64,000 nucleotides of DNA from Bacillus coahuilensis m4-4 (lineage in GTDB: Bacteria; Bacillota; Bacilli; Bacillales; Bacillaceae_K): NCBI RefSeq assembly GCF_000171615.1, contig NZ_ABFU01000018.3, positions 26,621 through 90,620 on the forward strand. Direction: 5' to 3'. A program made the position numbers and the translations under genes. The first letter of the stretch is position 1. Every line of letters starts with the position of its first letter. The notes beneath the pieces are model-generated. The model had not been told where the DNA came from. It searched no databases and saw nothing but the letters and a program-made list of their open reading frames with translations. Below, in pieces: positions 17,918 to 27,868 of this stretch.

Positions 17918-19897
17918 ATGCTCAAGGTATGGAATAGAGCTCGTTCCATTTGGAATATGCTTCATGTTCATCAATTTTTTTTACTTGGAGTTCTAGTTGC
18001 ATTCTTAATTGGCCTCGTCTATTTTACTCAATATGAAGTCAAATGGGATTCCACCTCATTAGAAAATGCAAAAATTCATCCCACGTATATGTATAATCAA
18101 CGTGGTGAAGAAGTAGTGAAAATTACAAGCTCAGGGATGGAATATGTAAAAATTGATCAGATGCCAGATCATTTATTAAAAGCAGTAATTGCAATGGAGG
18201 ATGAAAGGTTTTATCAACATCCTGGCTTTGACATAGAAGGGATTACCAGAGCAGCCGTTTCAAATATTAAAGCCCAGAAAATTGTAGCTGGAGGAAGTAC
18301 CATTACTCAGCAATTAACCAAAAACGTCGTGTTAACCTCTGAACGTACATTTGAACGTAAATTTGATGAACTATTAATCTCATTAGAAATTGAGAAAATG
18401 TACACAAAAGATGAGATATTAGAAATGTATTTAAATCAAATATTTTTTGGTGCAGGTGCACATGGCGTACAAGAAGCAAGTCTAGTTTTCTTTGGTAAAG
18501 ACGTAAAAGAGATTACCCTGTCTGAATCTGCCGTTCTTGCTGCTAGCATTAATGCTCCCTCACTATTAAATCCACTTACAAATTTTGAAGGAAATAAAAT
18601 GCGGAAAGAAACGGTTCTTTATAAGATGCACGAGCTAGGGTTTATAGATCAATCTCTTTATGAATCATCGTTAAAAGAAGAGATCGTACTCGCTCCGTCC
18701 AATTCTAATAAACTACAAAATAATCCCTATCCCTATTATGTAGATGCTGTGATTTTTGAATTAGAAAAAACGTATGGAATTAGCCAAGATGAGTTGTTGG
18801 CTGGTGGATACCATGTGTATACTGAACTAGATTCTGATATGCAAAGAGAGCTAGAATCATTATACCTTCAAGAGGATTTATTTCCAAAAGGTGCAGGCGA
18901 TACCCCTATTCAAAGTAGTGCCGTGATTATGGATGCCAATACAGGAGGGGTAAAAGCCATTGTAGGTAGGCGAGGGCCTCATACATTTAGAGAGTTTAGC
19001 TATGCAACTCAAATGAAATCTTCACCAGGCTCTACCATAAAACCGATTGTTGCTTATACTCCAGCCATAGAAGCAGGCTTAACACCACTTACATACGTTG
19101 AAGATAAGGAATTGTCTTACGGACAGGATCAACCGTATGAGCCTAAAAATTACAATGATGAATACTTAGGCAGTATTCCTATGTATTATGCATTAGAAAA
19201 ATCAGTGAATAGTTCAGCCGTTTGGTTAGTAAATGAATTAGGGATTCAACAGGCATTACACGCTTTAGATCGATTTGGTTTACCTTATGATCCTGTAGAA
19301 GACCGAAAGCTTGGTATCGCACTTGGTGGATTTGATCAAGGAGTATCACCATTTGATATGGCCGAGGCCTATACGGCTTTTGCAAACGAAGGAATTCGCT
19401 CAACTGGTCATCTGATTACAAAAATTACGGATCGAAATGGAACTATTATTGTAGAGCATAACCCTGATCAAGTGAAAGTGACAGAACCTGAGGTCGCTCA
19501 TCAGTTAACTAGCATGATGTTAAATGTACTAGAAACAGGTACAGCGGCAAGTGGTGCCATTGAGGGATATGAAATTGCAGGGAAGACCGGAACCAATCAA
19601 ACAGTTAGTGAACAAGTTGATGGAAGCAAAGATCAATGGTTTGTAGGCTATACACCAAATCTAGTAGCGTCCGTATGGTTGGGGTATGAAAAAAATCTAG
19701 AAAATCACTACTTAACAACCACCAGCTCTTCAGGAGTTGTCCCCGTATTTAAGCGAATAATGGAAGGCGTATTACCCTATTCAAAAAAGGAAATGTTTCC
19801 TGTTCATTCTGTAAATGACTACTTGGCAAATGGAGCAAAAAGCTATTATAAAAATAATTCATCTACAACAGTTACTAGAGCTGAAGAAAGCCAGTAG
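17918..19897 (+). CDS. pbpG: Class A penicillin-binding protein, PbpG/PBP2d-like
   Basis: Encodes 659 residues from ATG 17918, which follows GGAGAGAGG; the upstream in-frame codons lack a ribosome site. A short cytoplasmic tail precedes a membrane anchor at about residues 20-42. The glycosyltransferase-51 domain has EDERFYQHPGFD and GGSTITQQLTKN. The transpeptidase domain has SPGSTIKP (active Ser), SVNSSAV and KTGTNQT. It polymerises and crosslinks peptidoglycan. Size and sequence fit the PBP2d/PBP4 group; PBP2d serves the spore germ wall in B. subtilis. The exact paralogue is inference. Confidence 0.88.
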   Translation: MLKVWNRARSIWNMLHVHQFFLLGVLVAFLIGLVYFTQYEVKWDSTSLENAKIHPTYMYNQRGEEVVKITSSGMEYVKIDQMPDHLLKAVIAMEDERFYQHPGFDIEGITRAAVSNIKAQKIVAGGSTITQQLTKNVVLTSERTFERKFDELLISLEIEKMYTKDEILEMYLNQIFFGAGAHGVQEASLVFFGKDVKEITLSESAVLAASINAPSLLNPLTNFEGNKMRKETVLYKMHELGFIDQSLYESSLKEEIVLAPSNSNKLQNNPYPYYVDAVIFELEKTYGISQDELLAGGYHVYTELDSDMQRELESLYLQEDLFPKGAGDTPIQSSAVIMDANTGGVKAIVGRRGPHTFREFSYATQMKSSPGSTIKPIVAYTPAIEAGLTPLTYVEDKELSYGQDQPYEPKNYNDEYLGSIPMYYALEKSVNSSAVWLVNELGIQQALHALDRFGLPYDPVEDRKLGIALGGFDQGVSPFDMAEAYTAFANEGIRSTGHLITKITDRNGTIIVEHNPDQVKVTEPEVAHQLTSMMLNVLETGTAASGAIEGYEIAGKTGTNQTVSEQVDGSKDQWFVGYTPNLVASVWLGYEKNLENHYLTTTSSSGVVPVFKRIMEGVLPYSKKEMFPVHSVNDYLANGAKSYYKNNSSTTVTRAEESQ

Positions 19898-19901
19898 CCT
19901 C

Positions 19902-19938
19902 AAAAAGAAACTCTCGGGTCAGGAGAGTTTCTTTTTTT
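19902..19938 (+). terminator. Terminator after pbpG
   Basis: GAAACTCTC pairs with GAGAGTTTC, followed by seven T residues. Confidence 0.9.
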
Positions 19939-20266
19939 ATGGAATTCTATAGCCAAAATCTCTTTTGATTTTCATATTGGATGTACTTTTCAGTTCGGCG
20001 TTATCTGCACGTGTTTGTTGTAATCGTGTCGTTTCACTAAACGTTCCTTTTCACTTTACCAAAATTCAATTTAAAAAACCTTTAAAGAAATTAGCTGCCG
20101 CTAATTCTTAAAGGTCAAGGCAGATGAACGAAAAAATAGAATAAAGCTTAATGCATAATAGCAGATGATAAATAGCAGATGACTATCTATATAAAAAAAG
20201 ACGTCTTTTTTACCCCGGTTGCTAATTCTTTACCCAGAAATAGTCTGAAAAAAACGTAAAATTAAA
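19939..20266. other. Intergenic stretch with an orphan minus-strand terminator-like hairpin
   Basis: No gene is seen in this AT-rich stretch. At 20079-20114 a near-perfect hairpin (CCTTTAA-GAA-TTAGC/GCTAATTC-TTAAAGG) is followed by TTTTTT when read on the minus strand, yet there is no minus-strand gene upstream of it. A second palindrome AAAAAAGACGTCTTTTTT lies near 20195-20212. These may mark an unannotated antisense or small RNA, or relics. Confidence 0.5.
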
Positions 20267-20295
20267 TTGTAATTTTCTTGTAATTTTAGTATAGT
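20267..20295 (+). promoter_or_regulatory. Sigma-A-like promoter for the MFS gene
   Basis: TTGTAA (-35) and TATAGT (-10) are 17 bases apart, about 65 bases upstream of the start codon. Confidence 0.55.
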
Positions 20296-20360
20296 GTAGG
20301 AAGGTTTTGAAAAAATAGAAAATTCAACCAAAGGGTGGGATTCAGGGATAGGGGTAATGT

Positions 20361-21635
20361 ATGAAAGAAATAATCGAAATATTTAAAAATCGTTCCTTTT
20401 CTAAACTATTTTTTGCGAACTTCTCATCTCAGATGGGAAGTATGATAGGAATGATAGCATTAACATTTTATTTGTTGGACCGCTTTTCTTCTCAGCCGGT
20501 ATTTGCAACACTTGCTGAACTAATGTATTCCCTACCTACATTATTAATATTTTTCTTGGTAGGAGTTGTAGCGGACCGATTAGACAGACAAAAGATCGCC
20601 TATTATTGTGATGTGATCTGCTTTATGATGTCACTATTATTAATTGGAGCTGTGTATATTGGCTGGATGCCGCTTGGTTTTTTTCTTTTTATTCTTACAA
20701 AGTGGCGTTCAAAAATTTTTCTTTCCTGCAGAGCACGGACTTTTACAGGGAACATTATCGAAAGAAGAGTACGGAACGGCGGCAGGCTTGAATCAGATGG
20801 TGTTTAGTTTGTTTAATTTATTTGGCGCAGGAATGGCAGTCATTATTTATAAGTTTTTTGGAATATATGGCGCATTGGTTGTAGATTCTATCTCATTTGC
20901 TATTTCGGCCATATTGATACGGAGCGGAACCTTTTCTGAGTCAGCTAGAATGCCCAATGGAGAAAATTCAATTCGTGATATAAATGTCACGAATGTGTTG
21001 AAAGACTTTAAAGAAGGATTTCAGTATATAATCAATTTTCGCTTGCTATTAGCTCTTGTAGCAGGATTTTTTATGTTAGGCATAGTAAATGGTGGGTTTT
21101 CCGTTATGCCATTTTATTTACTAAAATATAAATTAGTACCCAATACTTATGAGGAAGTATCAGCTGTCTTTGCTGCTGTCTTTGGACTTGGTATGCTTGC
21201 TGGGGCTGCCTTTGCCTCGTTACTTGTTAAAAAGTTAAAATATTATCAAATGCTATCTGGGGGTATGTTAATTTCAGGAGCTATTGTTGTAGTGGCCTCC
21301 TTTTCTGAAACGGTTTGGGTATTCATCCTGTTTATGACCTTACTTGGCTTTGTGCTCCCTTCAGTTAATGTTGCCATTGGTGGATGGCTTCCATCTATTG
21401 TTGATCGAAAGATGATGGGAAGAGTACAAGGATGGATTTCTCCTTTAATGATGCTATCTCAATCTATTACATTAGGAATAATTGCCGTAGGGTTTCCTAA
21501 TTTCCTGTCAATTGAATCACTTTTTGGTTAGTAGGGTTTATTCTCTCTGTTGTTAGCATATTTTATGCTGTGTTTCTTCCTCGTCTATACAAACGTGTTG
21601 AACTTGATAAGAAAGAGCTTTTATCAGGAGCTTAA
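20361..21635 (+). pseudogene. Major facilitator superfamily exporter, two frameshifts
   Basis: Three frames make one 12-helix transporter of about 424 residues of the MFS_3 (enterobactin-exporter-like) group. Motifs include FFANFSSQMGSMIG in helix 1, VGVVADRLDRQK in the loop 2-3 signature and a QKFFFPAEHGLLQ segment typical of the family. One extra T in the T7 run near 20688-20694 and one missing T in the T5 run at 21521-21525 break it; the C-terminus then reads WLVGFILSVVSIFYAVF to the stop at 21633-21635. Substrates of relatives are drugs or siderophores. Both breaks are in homopolymers and may be sequencing errors. Confidence 0.85.
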
Positions 21636-21660
21636 GGGGAATCCTTAGGTCTTTTTTTTT
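21631..21660 (+). terminator. Terminator after the MFS gene
   Basis: CTTAAGG pairs with CCTTAGG and is followed by nine T residues. Confidence 0.85.
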
Positions 21661-21761
21661 ATTGCTATTTTTTTTTATTCTTTTTACATATACTAGCGTA
21701 ATGAAATAAATGAGAAGTATTAACTTCTTGTAAATTATTTCGAAAATACGTAAAAAAAGTT

Positions 21762-21790
21762 TTGACTTAAATTTCCTGTAGTGATAATCT
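21762..21790 (+). promoter_or_regulatory. Sigma-A-like promoter of the bmr leader and operon
   Basis: TTGACT (-35) is followed after 17 bases by TAATCT (-10), with an AT-rich up-element. It lies about 35 bases before the leader-peptide ribosome site. Confidence 0.65.
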
Positions 21791-21836
21791 TAAGAAGAAT
21801 TAAAATACACTAATAATTTAGAGAGGAGGCTTCACA

Positions 21837-21905
21837 ATGAAAAAGAGAGTAATGATTTCAAACAAATCAATTGAATTATGTAGAAGCCTTCTCTATTTAT
21901 ATTAA
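21837..21905 (+). CDS. Attenuator leader peptide, 22 residues
   Basis: A short ORF (begins MKKRVMISNKS, ends LLYLY) has a very strong ribosome site AGGAGG seven bases upstream. Codons 16-19 overlap attenuator segment 2, and the stop lies about 40 bases before the terminator. It is the equivalent of the B. subtilis BmrB leader in position, but I see no sequence identity I can vouch for. Its function is likely the act of translation, not the peptide. Confidence 0.7.
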   Translation: MKKRVMISNKSIELCRSLLYLY

Positions 21906-21942
21906 ATCGACAGCTACGTAAATAATTGTACGATTTAAGTAT

Positions 21943-21978
21943 GAGCACAGGCTTCAACGAAGCCTGTGCTCTTTTTTT
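21943..21978 (+). terminator. Attenuator terminator 1
   Basis: GAGCACAGGCTTC and GAAGCCTGTGCTC form a perfect 13-bp stem with a 3-nt loop, followed by seven T residues. Confidence 0.95.
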
Positions 21979-22009
21979 GACATACTGTCATGCGCAGTAT
22001 GTCTTTTTT
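21979..22009 (+). terminator. Second tandem leader terminator
   Basis: GACATACTG pairs with CAGTATGTC around a 7-nt loop and is followed by six T residues. It directly abuts terminator 1. Confidence 0.85.
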
Positions 22010-22073
22010 ATGCTGAAAATAGGTGGTTTCACCTTTTTCTATAAATAACCAATCATATTAGGAGGAATGGAAA

Positions 22074-22175
22074 ATGCGTAGTCCAGTAGAAAGTGGAAAA
22101 AGTATGTGGTTGAGATGGACGACGGTTAGTGAAACAGTAATGGAACAAACAGAAGGGTCGTGGAAATGTGTTTAG
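22074..22175 (+). CDS. Second small leader ORF, coupled to bmrC
   Basis: Encodes 33 residues (begins MRSPVESGKSMWLRW) with the strong ribosome site AGGAGG eight bases upstream. It overlaps the GTG start of the first pump subunit by eight bases, which suggests translational coupling. It is Trp/Ser/Glu-rich with no membrane segment. No family is recognised. It could be a true small protein or a translation-coupling leader. Confidence 0.5.
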   Translation: MRSPVESGKSMWLRWTTVSETVMEQTEGSWKCV

Positions 22176-23925
22176 TTTATTTAAGAAGTTAGGCTGGTTT
22201 TTTAAAGAAAATTGGAAAAGGTATTCAGTGTCGATCATTTTATTAGTGATTGTAGGGGTATTGGATGTACTTCCGCCAAGACTTGTAGGGTTAGCTATAG
22301 ACGAAATTTATGTTGGTTCCCTCAACTGGGATAGCTTAACGAAATATATCGTCTATCTAATTGGAATTATGGTGATCTCGTACGGGTTAACTTACGTATG
22401 GATGTATCAATTGTTTGGAGGAGCTCATCTAATTGAGAGGAACTTACGAACAAAATTAATGAATCATTTAACAAGAATGACGCCATCATTTTTTGAAAAG
22501 AACCGTACAGGAGATTTGATGGCTAGAGCCACGAATGACCTGCAAGCTATTTCAGTTACAGCCGGCTTTGGAATATTAACATTGGTGGATTCAAGTATTT
22601 TTATGCTAACTATTTTGGCTACAATGTGTTTACTAGTTAGTTGGAAGCTGACATTAGCAGCCATTCTACCTCTCCCTATTATGGCAATCTTAATGCAGAT
22701 TTACGGTAAGAAAATTCATACAAAGTTCATGAAAGCACAAGATGCTTTTGGAGATTTAAATGATAAAGTGCTTGAATCTGTTGCAGGAGTGCGGGTAATA
22801 CGTGCATATGTTCAAGAACGGGCAGATGAAAACAATTTTGCCGAGATGACAGAAGATGTGTATAAGAAGAATCTTGAAGTAGCTGTCATTGACTCTTTAT
22901 TTGAGCCAACAATAAAGGTGTTAGTTGGAATCAGTTATCTAATAGGATTAGGATATGGAGCATATTTAGTATTTAACCAGAGTATTACCTTAGGGGACCT
23001 GGTCGCATTTAACGTATATTTAGGAATGTTGATTTGGCCAATGTTTGCAATTGGGGAATTAATCAATGTGTTACAACGTGGGAATGCGTCATTAGATCGA
23101 ATTCAAGAAACACTAGATTATAAAGAAGATGTTGTGGATCCTATTGAGCCGATAGCTGTGGATGATCCTGCTAGAATTACATTTTCAAATGTTCAGTTTC
23201 AATATCCCTCTTCTACTGTGCCGAACTTAGATCAAGTAAAAGTGGATTTGATGAAGGGGCACACTTTAGGATTAGTAGGAAAAACCGGTAGTGGAAAAAC
23301 GACATTTATTAAACAATTACTACGTGAATATCCAGTGGGAGACGGAGAACTGTCTATCGGAGGAACTTTAATTCAACACCAAACGAAAGATCAGGTAAGA
23401 AATTGGATTGGATATGTTCCACAAGATCATATATTATTCTCTAGAACTGTCAGAGAAAATATTTTATTTGGTCACTTGGAGGCTTCAGAAGAAGAGCTAC
23501 AAAGGGCTATAGAACTTGCTGATTTTAGTAAAGATGTTGAACGACTTCCTGAGGGTCTGGAAACACTTGTTGGTGAAAAAGGAGTCGCTTTATCAGGGGG
23601 ACAAAAACAAAGAATTTCAATCGCTCGTGCAGTTATTAAGAATCCTGAAATTTTAATTTTAGATGACTCACTATCAGCTGTTGATGCGAAAACAGAAGCT
23701 CGAATTATAGAGAATATTCGAAGAGAACGCGCTGGTAAAACAACCATTATTTCGACACATAGGCTTTCTGCTGTTCAGCATGCAGAGTGGGTGCTTGTGT
23801 TTGATAATGGTCAGGTGATACAAGAAGGCACACATGAAGATTTAATAAACCAACCAGGCTGGTACTTAGAACAATGGGAACGCCAGCAAGTGGAACAAAG
23901 TGAAACAGAGGAGGTGGGCGTATGA
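22168..23925 (+). CDS. bmrC: Multidrug ABC transporter half, BmrC/YheI-like
   Basis: Encodes 585 residues, the same length as I recall for B. subtilis BmrC. An exporter-type transmembrane domain with six helices spans about 1-310. The ATPase domain has Walker A GKTGSGKTT, Q loop VPQDHILFSR, signature ALSGGQKQRISIARA and Walker B ILILDDSLSAVD. The residue after Walker B is Asp instead of the catalytic Glu, as in degenerate sites of heterodimeric exporters. It pairs with the next gene. Start is GTG, overlapping a small ORF. Control is by the leader attenuator. Confidence 0.88.
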   Translation: MFSLFKKLGWFFKENWKRYSVSIILLVIVGVLDVLPPRLVGLAIDEIYVGSLNWDSLTKYIVYLIGIMVISYGLTYVWMYQLFGGAHLIERNLRTKLMNHLTRMTPSFFEKNRTGDLMARATNDLQAISVTAGFGILTLVDSSIFMLTILATMCLLVSWKLTLAAILPLPIMAILMQIYGKKIHTKFMKAQDAFGDLNDKVLESVAGVRVIRAYVQERADENNFAEMTEDVYKKNLEVAVIDSLFEPTIKVLVGISYLIGLGYGAYLVFNQSITLGDLVAFNVYLGMLIWPMFAIGELINVLQRGNASLDRIQETLDYKEDVVDPIEPIAVDDPARITFSNVQFQYPSSTVPNLDQVKVDLMKGHTLGLVGKTGSGKTTFIKQLLREYPVGDGELSIGGTLIQHQTKDQVRNWIGYVPQDHILFSRTVRENILFGHLEASEEELQRAIELADFSKDVERLPEGLETLVGEKGVALSGGQKQRISIARAVIKNPEILILDDSLSAVDAKTEARIIENIRRERAGKTTIISTHRLSAVQHAEWVLVFDNGQVIQEGTHEDLINQPGWYLEQWERQQVEQSETEEVGV

Positions 23926-25933
23926 ATGTAGGAAAACGCCTTTACCGCTATGCATTACACTATAAAATCATGATTATTGCAGCTCTAATCATGTTAACGG
24001 TATCTGTTGCAGCAGAATTAACAGGACCTTTTATAGCTAAAAAGATTATTGATGATCACATTGTCGGAATTGAAGGAGAATGGTATGAAACAGCTGAAGG
24101 AAGTGATGCTGTTTTATATGAAGGTTCTTGGTATAAAAGAGACCAATATTTTAACGAAACAGAAGAGAAGGGACAAGGAGTCAGAATCCTTCAGGTAGGA
24201 AGAGATTTTTATTTTATTCCTACTGATATCCCATCATCAGAAGGTGAACGTACGTTTGAAAAAGGTGAAATTTTCATTACAAAGAATAATGAAACGGCTA
24301 GCTATCGAGCAACCAAATTAACAACGGATGAACTGGTGTCATTTTACTCACCTGAGATCCCAAGGATTATTAAGTTAATTCTCATGTATTTTGGACTTTT
24401 AGTTTTTGCGAGCTTTTTCCAATACGGGCAAAACTATTACCTGAAAAATGCTGCGAACCGTATTATTCAAAAAATGAGAAACGATGTATTTCAGCATACT
24501 CAAAAATTACCCATTAAGTACTTTGACAATTTGCCAGCAGGTAAAGTCGTCGCGAGAATAACAAATGATACGGAAGCCATTCGCGAACTATATGTAACGG
24601 TGCTCTCAAACTTCTTCTCAAGTGGGATTTATATTACAGGGATCTATGTGGCTCTTTATATTCTAAACCCTACATTGGCAACGGTTTGTTTAGTACTTAT
24701 CCCAATTTTAATTGTTTGGATGATTGTGTATCGCAAATTTGCATCATCCTATAATCATGTTATTCGAAGTAAAATTAGTGATATTAACGCGATGATCAAT
24801 GAATCTATTCAAGGGATGACGATCATTCAAGCTTTTCGACGGGAAGAAAAAACACGTCAAGATTTTGAAGAAATGAATGATACACATTTAGGTACCAAAA
24901 CAAGCTACTAAGCTTAAATTCCATCACATCTCATAACTTAGTAGGAGTATTACGTAATCTAGCGTTTGTTGCGTTGATCTGGTACTTTGGCGGAGGATCA
25001 ATTGGGGTAGGTAGTTTTGTAACCTTAGGAGTTCTGTATGCCTTTGTAGATTATTTAAACCGCTTATTCCAGCCTATCACTGGAATTGTCAATCAATTAC
25101 CAAACCTTGAAAAAGCGTTGGTAGCAGGAGAGAGAGTATTTGAGCTATTAGAAGAAGAGGGAAGAGAAGTAAGTGATGAACGTATTCCTAGGTACAAAGG
25201 TAATGTTTCTTTTGAACATGTGAACTTTGCTTATAAAGAAGGAGAATACGTACTCAAAGATATCAATATTGAAGCAAAGCAGGGTGAAACGGTAGCGCTC
25301 GTTGGACATACTGGCTCCGGAAAAAGTTCCATCATGAATCTTCTATTCAGATACTACGATGTAAAAGAAGGAAGAATCACGATTGATGGTACCAATATTA
25401 ACGACTTAGAGCACCAAACCCTACGCCAGCATATGGCTATTGTCTTACAGGATCCCTATCTATTTACAGGTACCATTGCCAGTAACGTGAGCTTAAATAA
25501 CCCTGACATTCCTCGAGAAAAGGTCGAAAAGGCATTAAAGGATGTAGGTGCTGATACTGTGCTGCGTAACTTAGAGAACGGGTATGATACAGAGGTGATT
25601 GAGAAGGGAAGTACTCTCTCTTCTGGTCAACGTCAATTGATCTCGTTTGCACGTGCCCTAGCATATGATCCAGCTATTTTAATCTTAGATGAGGCTACTT
25701 CTAGTATTGATACTGAAACAGAAGCCATCATTCAAGAAGCCATGGATGTTCTAAAAAAAGGACGGACGACGTTCATCATTGCTCATCGATTATCGACTAT
25801 TAAAAATGCAGATCAAATAGTAGTTCTTGACAAAGGAATGATTGTAGAAAAAGGCAATCACGAAGAGTTAATGCAACAAAAAGGGAAATATTATCAAATG
25901 TATGAACTTCAAAAAGGAAAGCAAGCAAGTTAG
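23922..25933 (+). pseudogene. bmrD: Multidrug ABC transporter half, BmrD/YheH-like, one frameshift
   Basis: Joined frames give about 670 residues, near the 673 I recall for BmrD. After the first helix comes an extra extracytoplasmic insert of about 90 residues (EGEWYETAEGSDAV...), as in BmrD. The ATPase domain has Walker A GHTGSGKSS, signature TLSSGQRQLISFARA, Walker B LILDEATSSID with catalytic Glu, and switch His in IIAHRLST. One base is missing near 24892; insertion restores HLGYQNKLLSLNSITSHN. ATGA overlap with bmrC shows tight coupling. BmrC supplies the degenerate site and this subunit the canonical one. Confidence 0.88.
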
Positions 25934-25937
25934 GGTT

Positions 25938-25970
25938 AAGACTGTCCAAATGGGCAGTCTTTTCTTTTTT
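25938..25970 (+). terminator. Terminator of the bmr operon
   Basis: AAGACTGTCC pairs with GGGCAGTCTT and is followed by TTCTTTTTT. Confidence 0.88.
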
Positions 25971-26041
25971 CGTAAATACTTTGATACCCCACCCATAAAT
26001 TGATAGAATAAATTAACAATGTTGACATTAAAGGAGTAAAA

Positions 26042-27446
26042 ATAGGAAAAAATCATTACGGGTATTAATGGATTAGATGAGATTTTATATAATGGGATAC
26101 CTGCCGGGTCAGGAGTGTTAGTCGAAGGACCTCCAGGGATTGGCAAAACAACTTTCGCTATGGAGTACCTTGTTAAAGGGGCCTGGTACTACGGAGAACC
26201 AGGCTTGTATGTTTCATTTGAAGAGCTTCCAGAACAACTATATAGAGATATGGCAAGATTTGATTGGGGTATTACTGATCTTGAAAAAAGGGGAGACTCA
26301 GACTTATTAGTACCTCTCCAGACAGTTTTGTCTCTGAATTACTAAGTGGTGAGGGCCTTCTTCGTTCTTTAATTGTTGAGCTAGGTATAAAAAGAATGGT
26401 CATTGATAGCGTTACCCTCTTTCAATATAGGAGAGACGATGAGAAAGAAAAGAGAGAATTATTATACAGTATAAGGAATGCCTTAAATAAGTTAGGATGT
26501 ACGACATTGTTTATTTCTGAAAGCTTTCAAGAAAACGGCGAAATCCATTATGCTCATTTTATTTTAGATGGTGTCATTACTCTTCATTTAGAAAAAGATC
26601 GACATCAACGAATAAAGAAAAATGGAAGTGAAAAAATTAAGAGGATCTGATTTTGTTGATGGATCTTGTGTTTGGGATATAACAGAGAAAGGAATAACCG
26701 TCATACTTCCTAAGAAGCTTCCGAAAGCTCTTCCGCCTCATATCCCTTATATTCAAACAGGGATAAAAAAATTAGATGATTACCTTGGCGGAGGAATAGT
26801 TTCTGGTAGTAGGTGGCTTGTAAATATCGATGAAATCAGTCGTTATAAAATGCTATTAGGATCTATTTTTATGGAGCGAATCAAAGCAGGAGAAAATTTT
26901 CTCTGTAGGCTATCTCCTTCTACCTTAGTAAGGGATATTGAGGATTATTTTTCTAGTCAAGGGTATTCTTTGCTAGAGTTTGCGAGAAATGGAAGGATCT
27001 ATTTTATTGAACAGTACAAAAGACCAGTCCCAGAAGAGCTAATGCCTTTTATCATTCGAGCATATGATTCAATGGATGTTGACTTGTTTACACTCATTGA
27101 AGAAAAAACAAATATCGTTGGACGCATTCAAGCAGGAGAGAAATGGTTTTTAAATTATGACTTAAATGTCGGAATTGCCTATAGAAGCAAACAAAGAGTC
27201 CTTGATGTTATTCCAGAGTTGTTTTCTTTAGAAAGACATTTAGGGATTACTTCATTTGTCACGTGTCACTCAGAGAGAACAGACAACGAACTAATGGCTA
27301 TCATGAAAAAATCTGCAGATGGAATTATCGAGATTTGGACAGACGATTACCAATACGTACAAGTTATGAAATCTCCTAACGGTGTTGTCTCAAAACCAAT
27401 GATTATGGAAGCAACGGACTACTCAACCGTTGTTACGTTACTTTAA
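26042..27446 (+). pseudogene. KaiC-like double-RecA ATPase, three indels
   Basis: Reassembled frames give about 468 residues with two RecA-like domains. Domain 1 starts ITGINGLDEILYNGIP and has Walker A GPPGIGKTT, then a Walker-B-like strand RMVIDSVTLF. A KaiC-like RGSDF motif links to domain 2 (TGIKKLDDYLGGGIVSGS), whose P-loop is lost. The start needs removal of one base at 26044 to read ATGGAAAAAATC after AAAGGAG. Further shifts lie near 26310 and in an A5 run near 26630. KaiC relatives in non-clock bacteria act as signalling ATPases. The HTH gene follows 15 bases later, so a regulator pair is likely. Substrate and signal are unknown. Confidence 0.72.
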
Positions 27447-27461
27447 CAGAAGGAGTATATT

Positions 27462-27868
27462 ATGAGGGAAATAGAAGAATATTTCTTAAGAAATCATTTT
27501 GCTATGGAAACTATACATTCACTAGCTCTTAAGATTGGAAGACTTGAAAACGAAATAGCAGAAGAAATTGAGCAATTAGTTAAGGAAAAGAAAATAGTAA
27601 AAACAGAGCATCACGAGCCCGTGTATATGAACATTCATAACTCATTTGTAACACTTGATCAAGGAAGTGATGTTCTTGACTCTTTTGAATTAACTTCAAG
27701 GGAACGAGAAATCATTAACTACTTATTATCAGGACATTCCAACATAGAGTTAGCAGAAGCCCTTGAAATAAGTCAGCATACAGTCAAAAATCACGTCTCC
27801 AACATATTTAAAAACTTGGTGTGAAAACAAGATTGGAATTATTTAAAAAGCTAGGGCAGCTAAGATAA
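27462..27868 (+). pseudogene. LuxR/GerE-type HTH protein partner of the KaiC-like ATPase, one frameshift
   Basis: About 135 residues. The N-terminal region is predicted helical and acidic (GRLENEIAEEIEQLVKEKK). The C-terminal domain is a GerE/LuxR helix-turn-helix: LTSREREIINYLLSGHSNIELAEALEISQHTVKNHVSNIFKKLG. One A is missing in the AAAAA run near 27813; with it the frame continues VKTRLELFKKLGQLR to the stop at 27866-27868. There is no receiver domain, so activity may be set by the KaiC-like partner. Target genes are unknown; the paa operon starts 330 bases downstream. Confidence 0.75.

Larger units (their letters stand above)
21824..21978 (+). promoter_or_regulatory. Ribosome-mediated transcription attenuator of the bmrCD-like operon
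   Basis: Four complementary segments are present. Segment 1, GGAGGCTTC (21825-21833), contains the leader ribosome site. Segment 2, GAAGCCTTC (21883-21891), lies inside the leader ORF near its end. Segment 3, AGGCTTC (21949-21955), is the left arm of the terminator, and segment 4 (21959-21971) its right arm. Segments 1:2 can form 9 pairs, 2:3 form 7 pairs (antiterminator) and 3:4 form a 13-pair hairpin plus T7. A ribosome stalled early on the leader would free segment 2 and prevent termination. This suits antibiotic-induced pump expression, as described for B. subtilis bmrBCD. The mechanism here is inference from base pairing. Confidence 0.82.
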
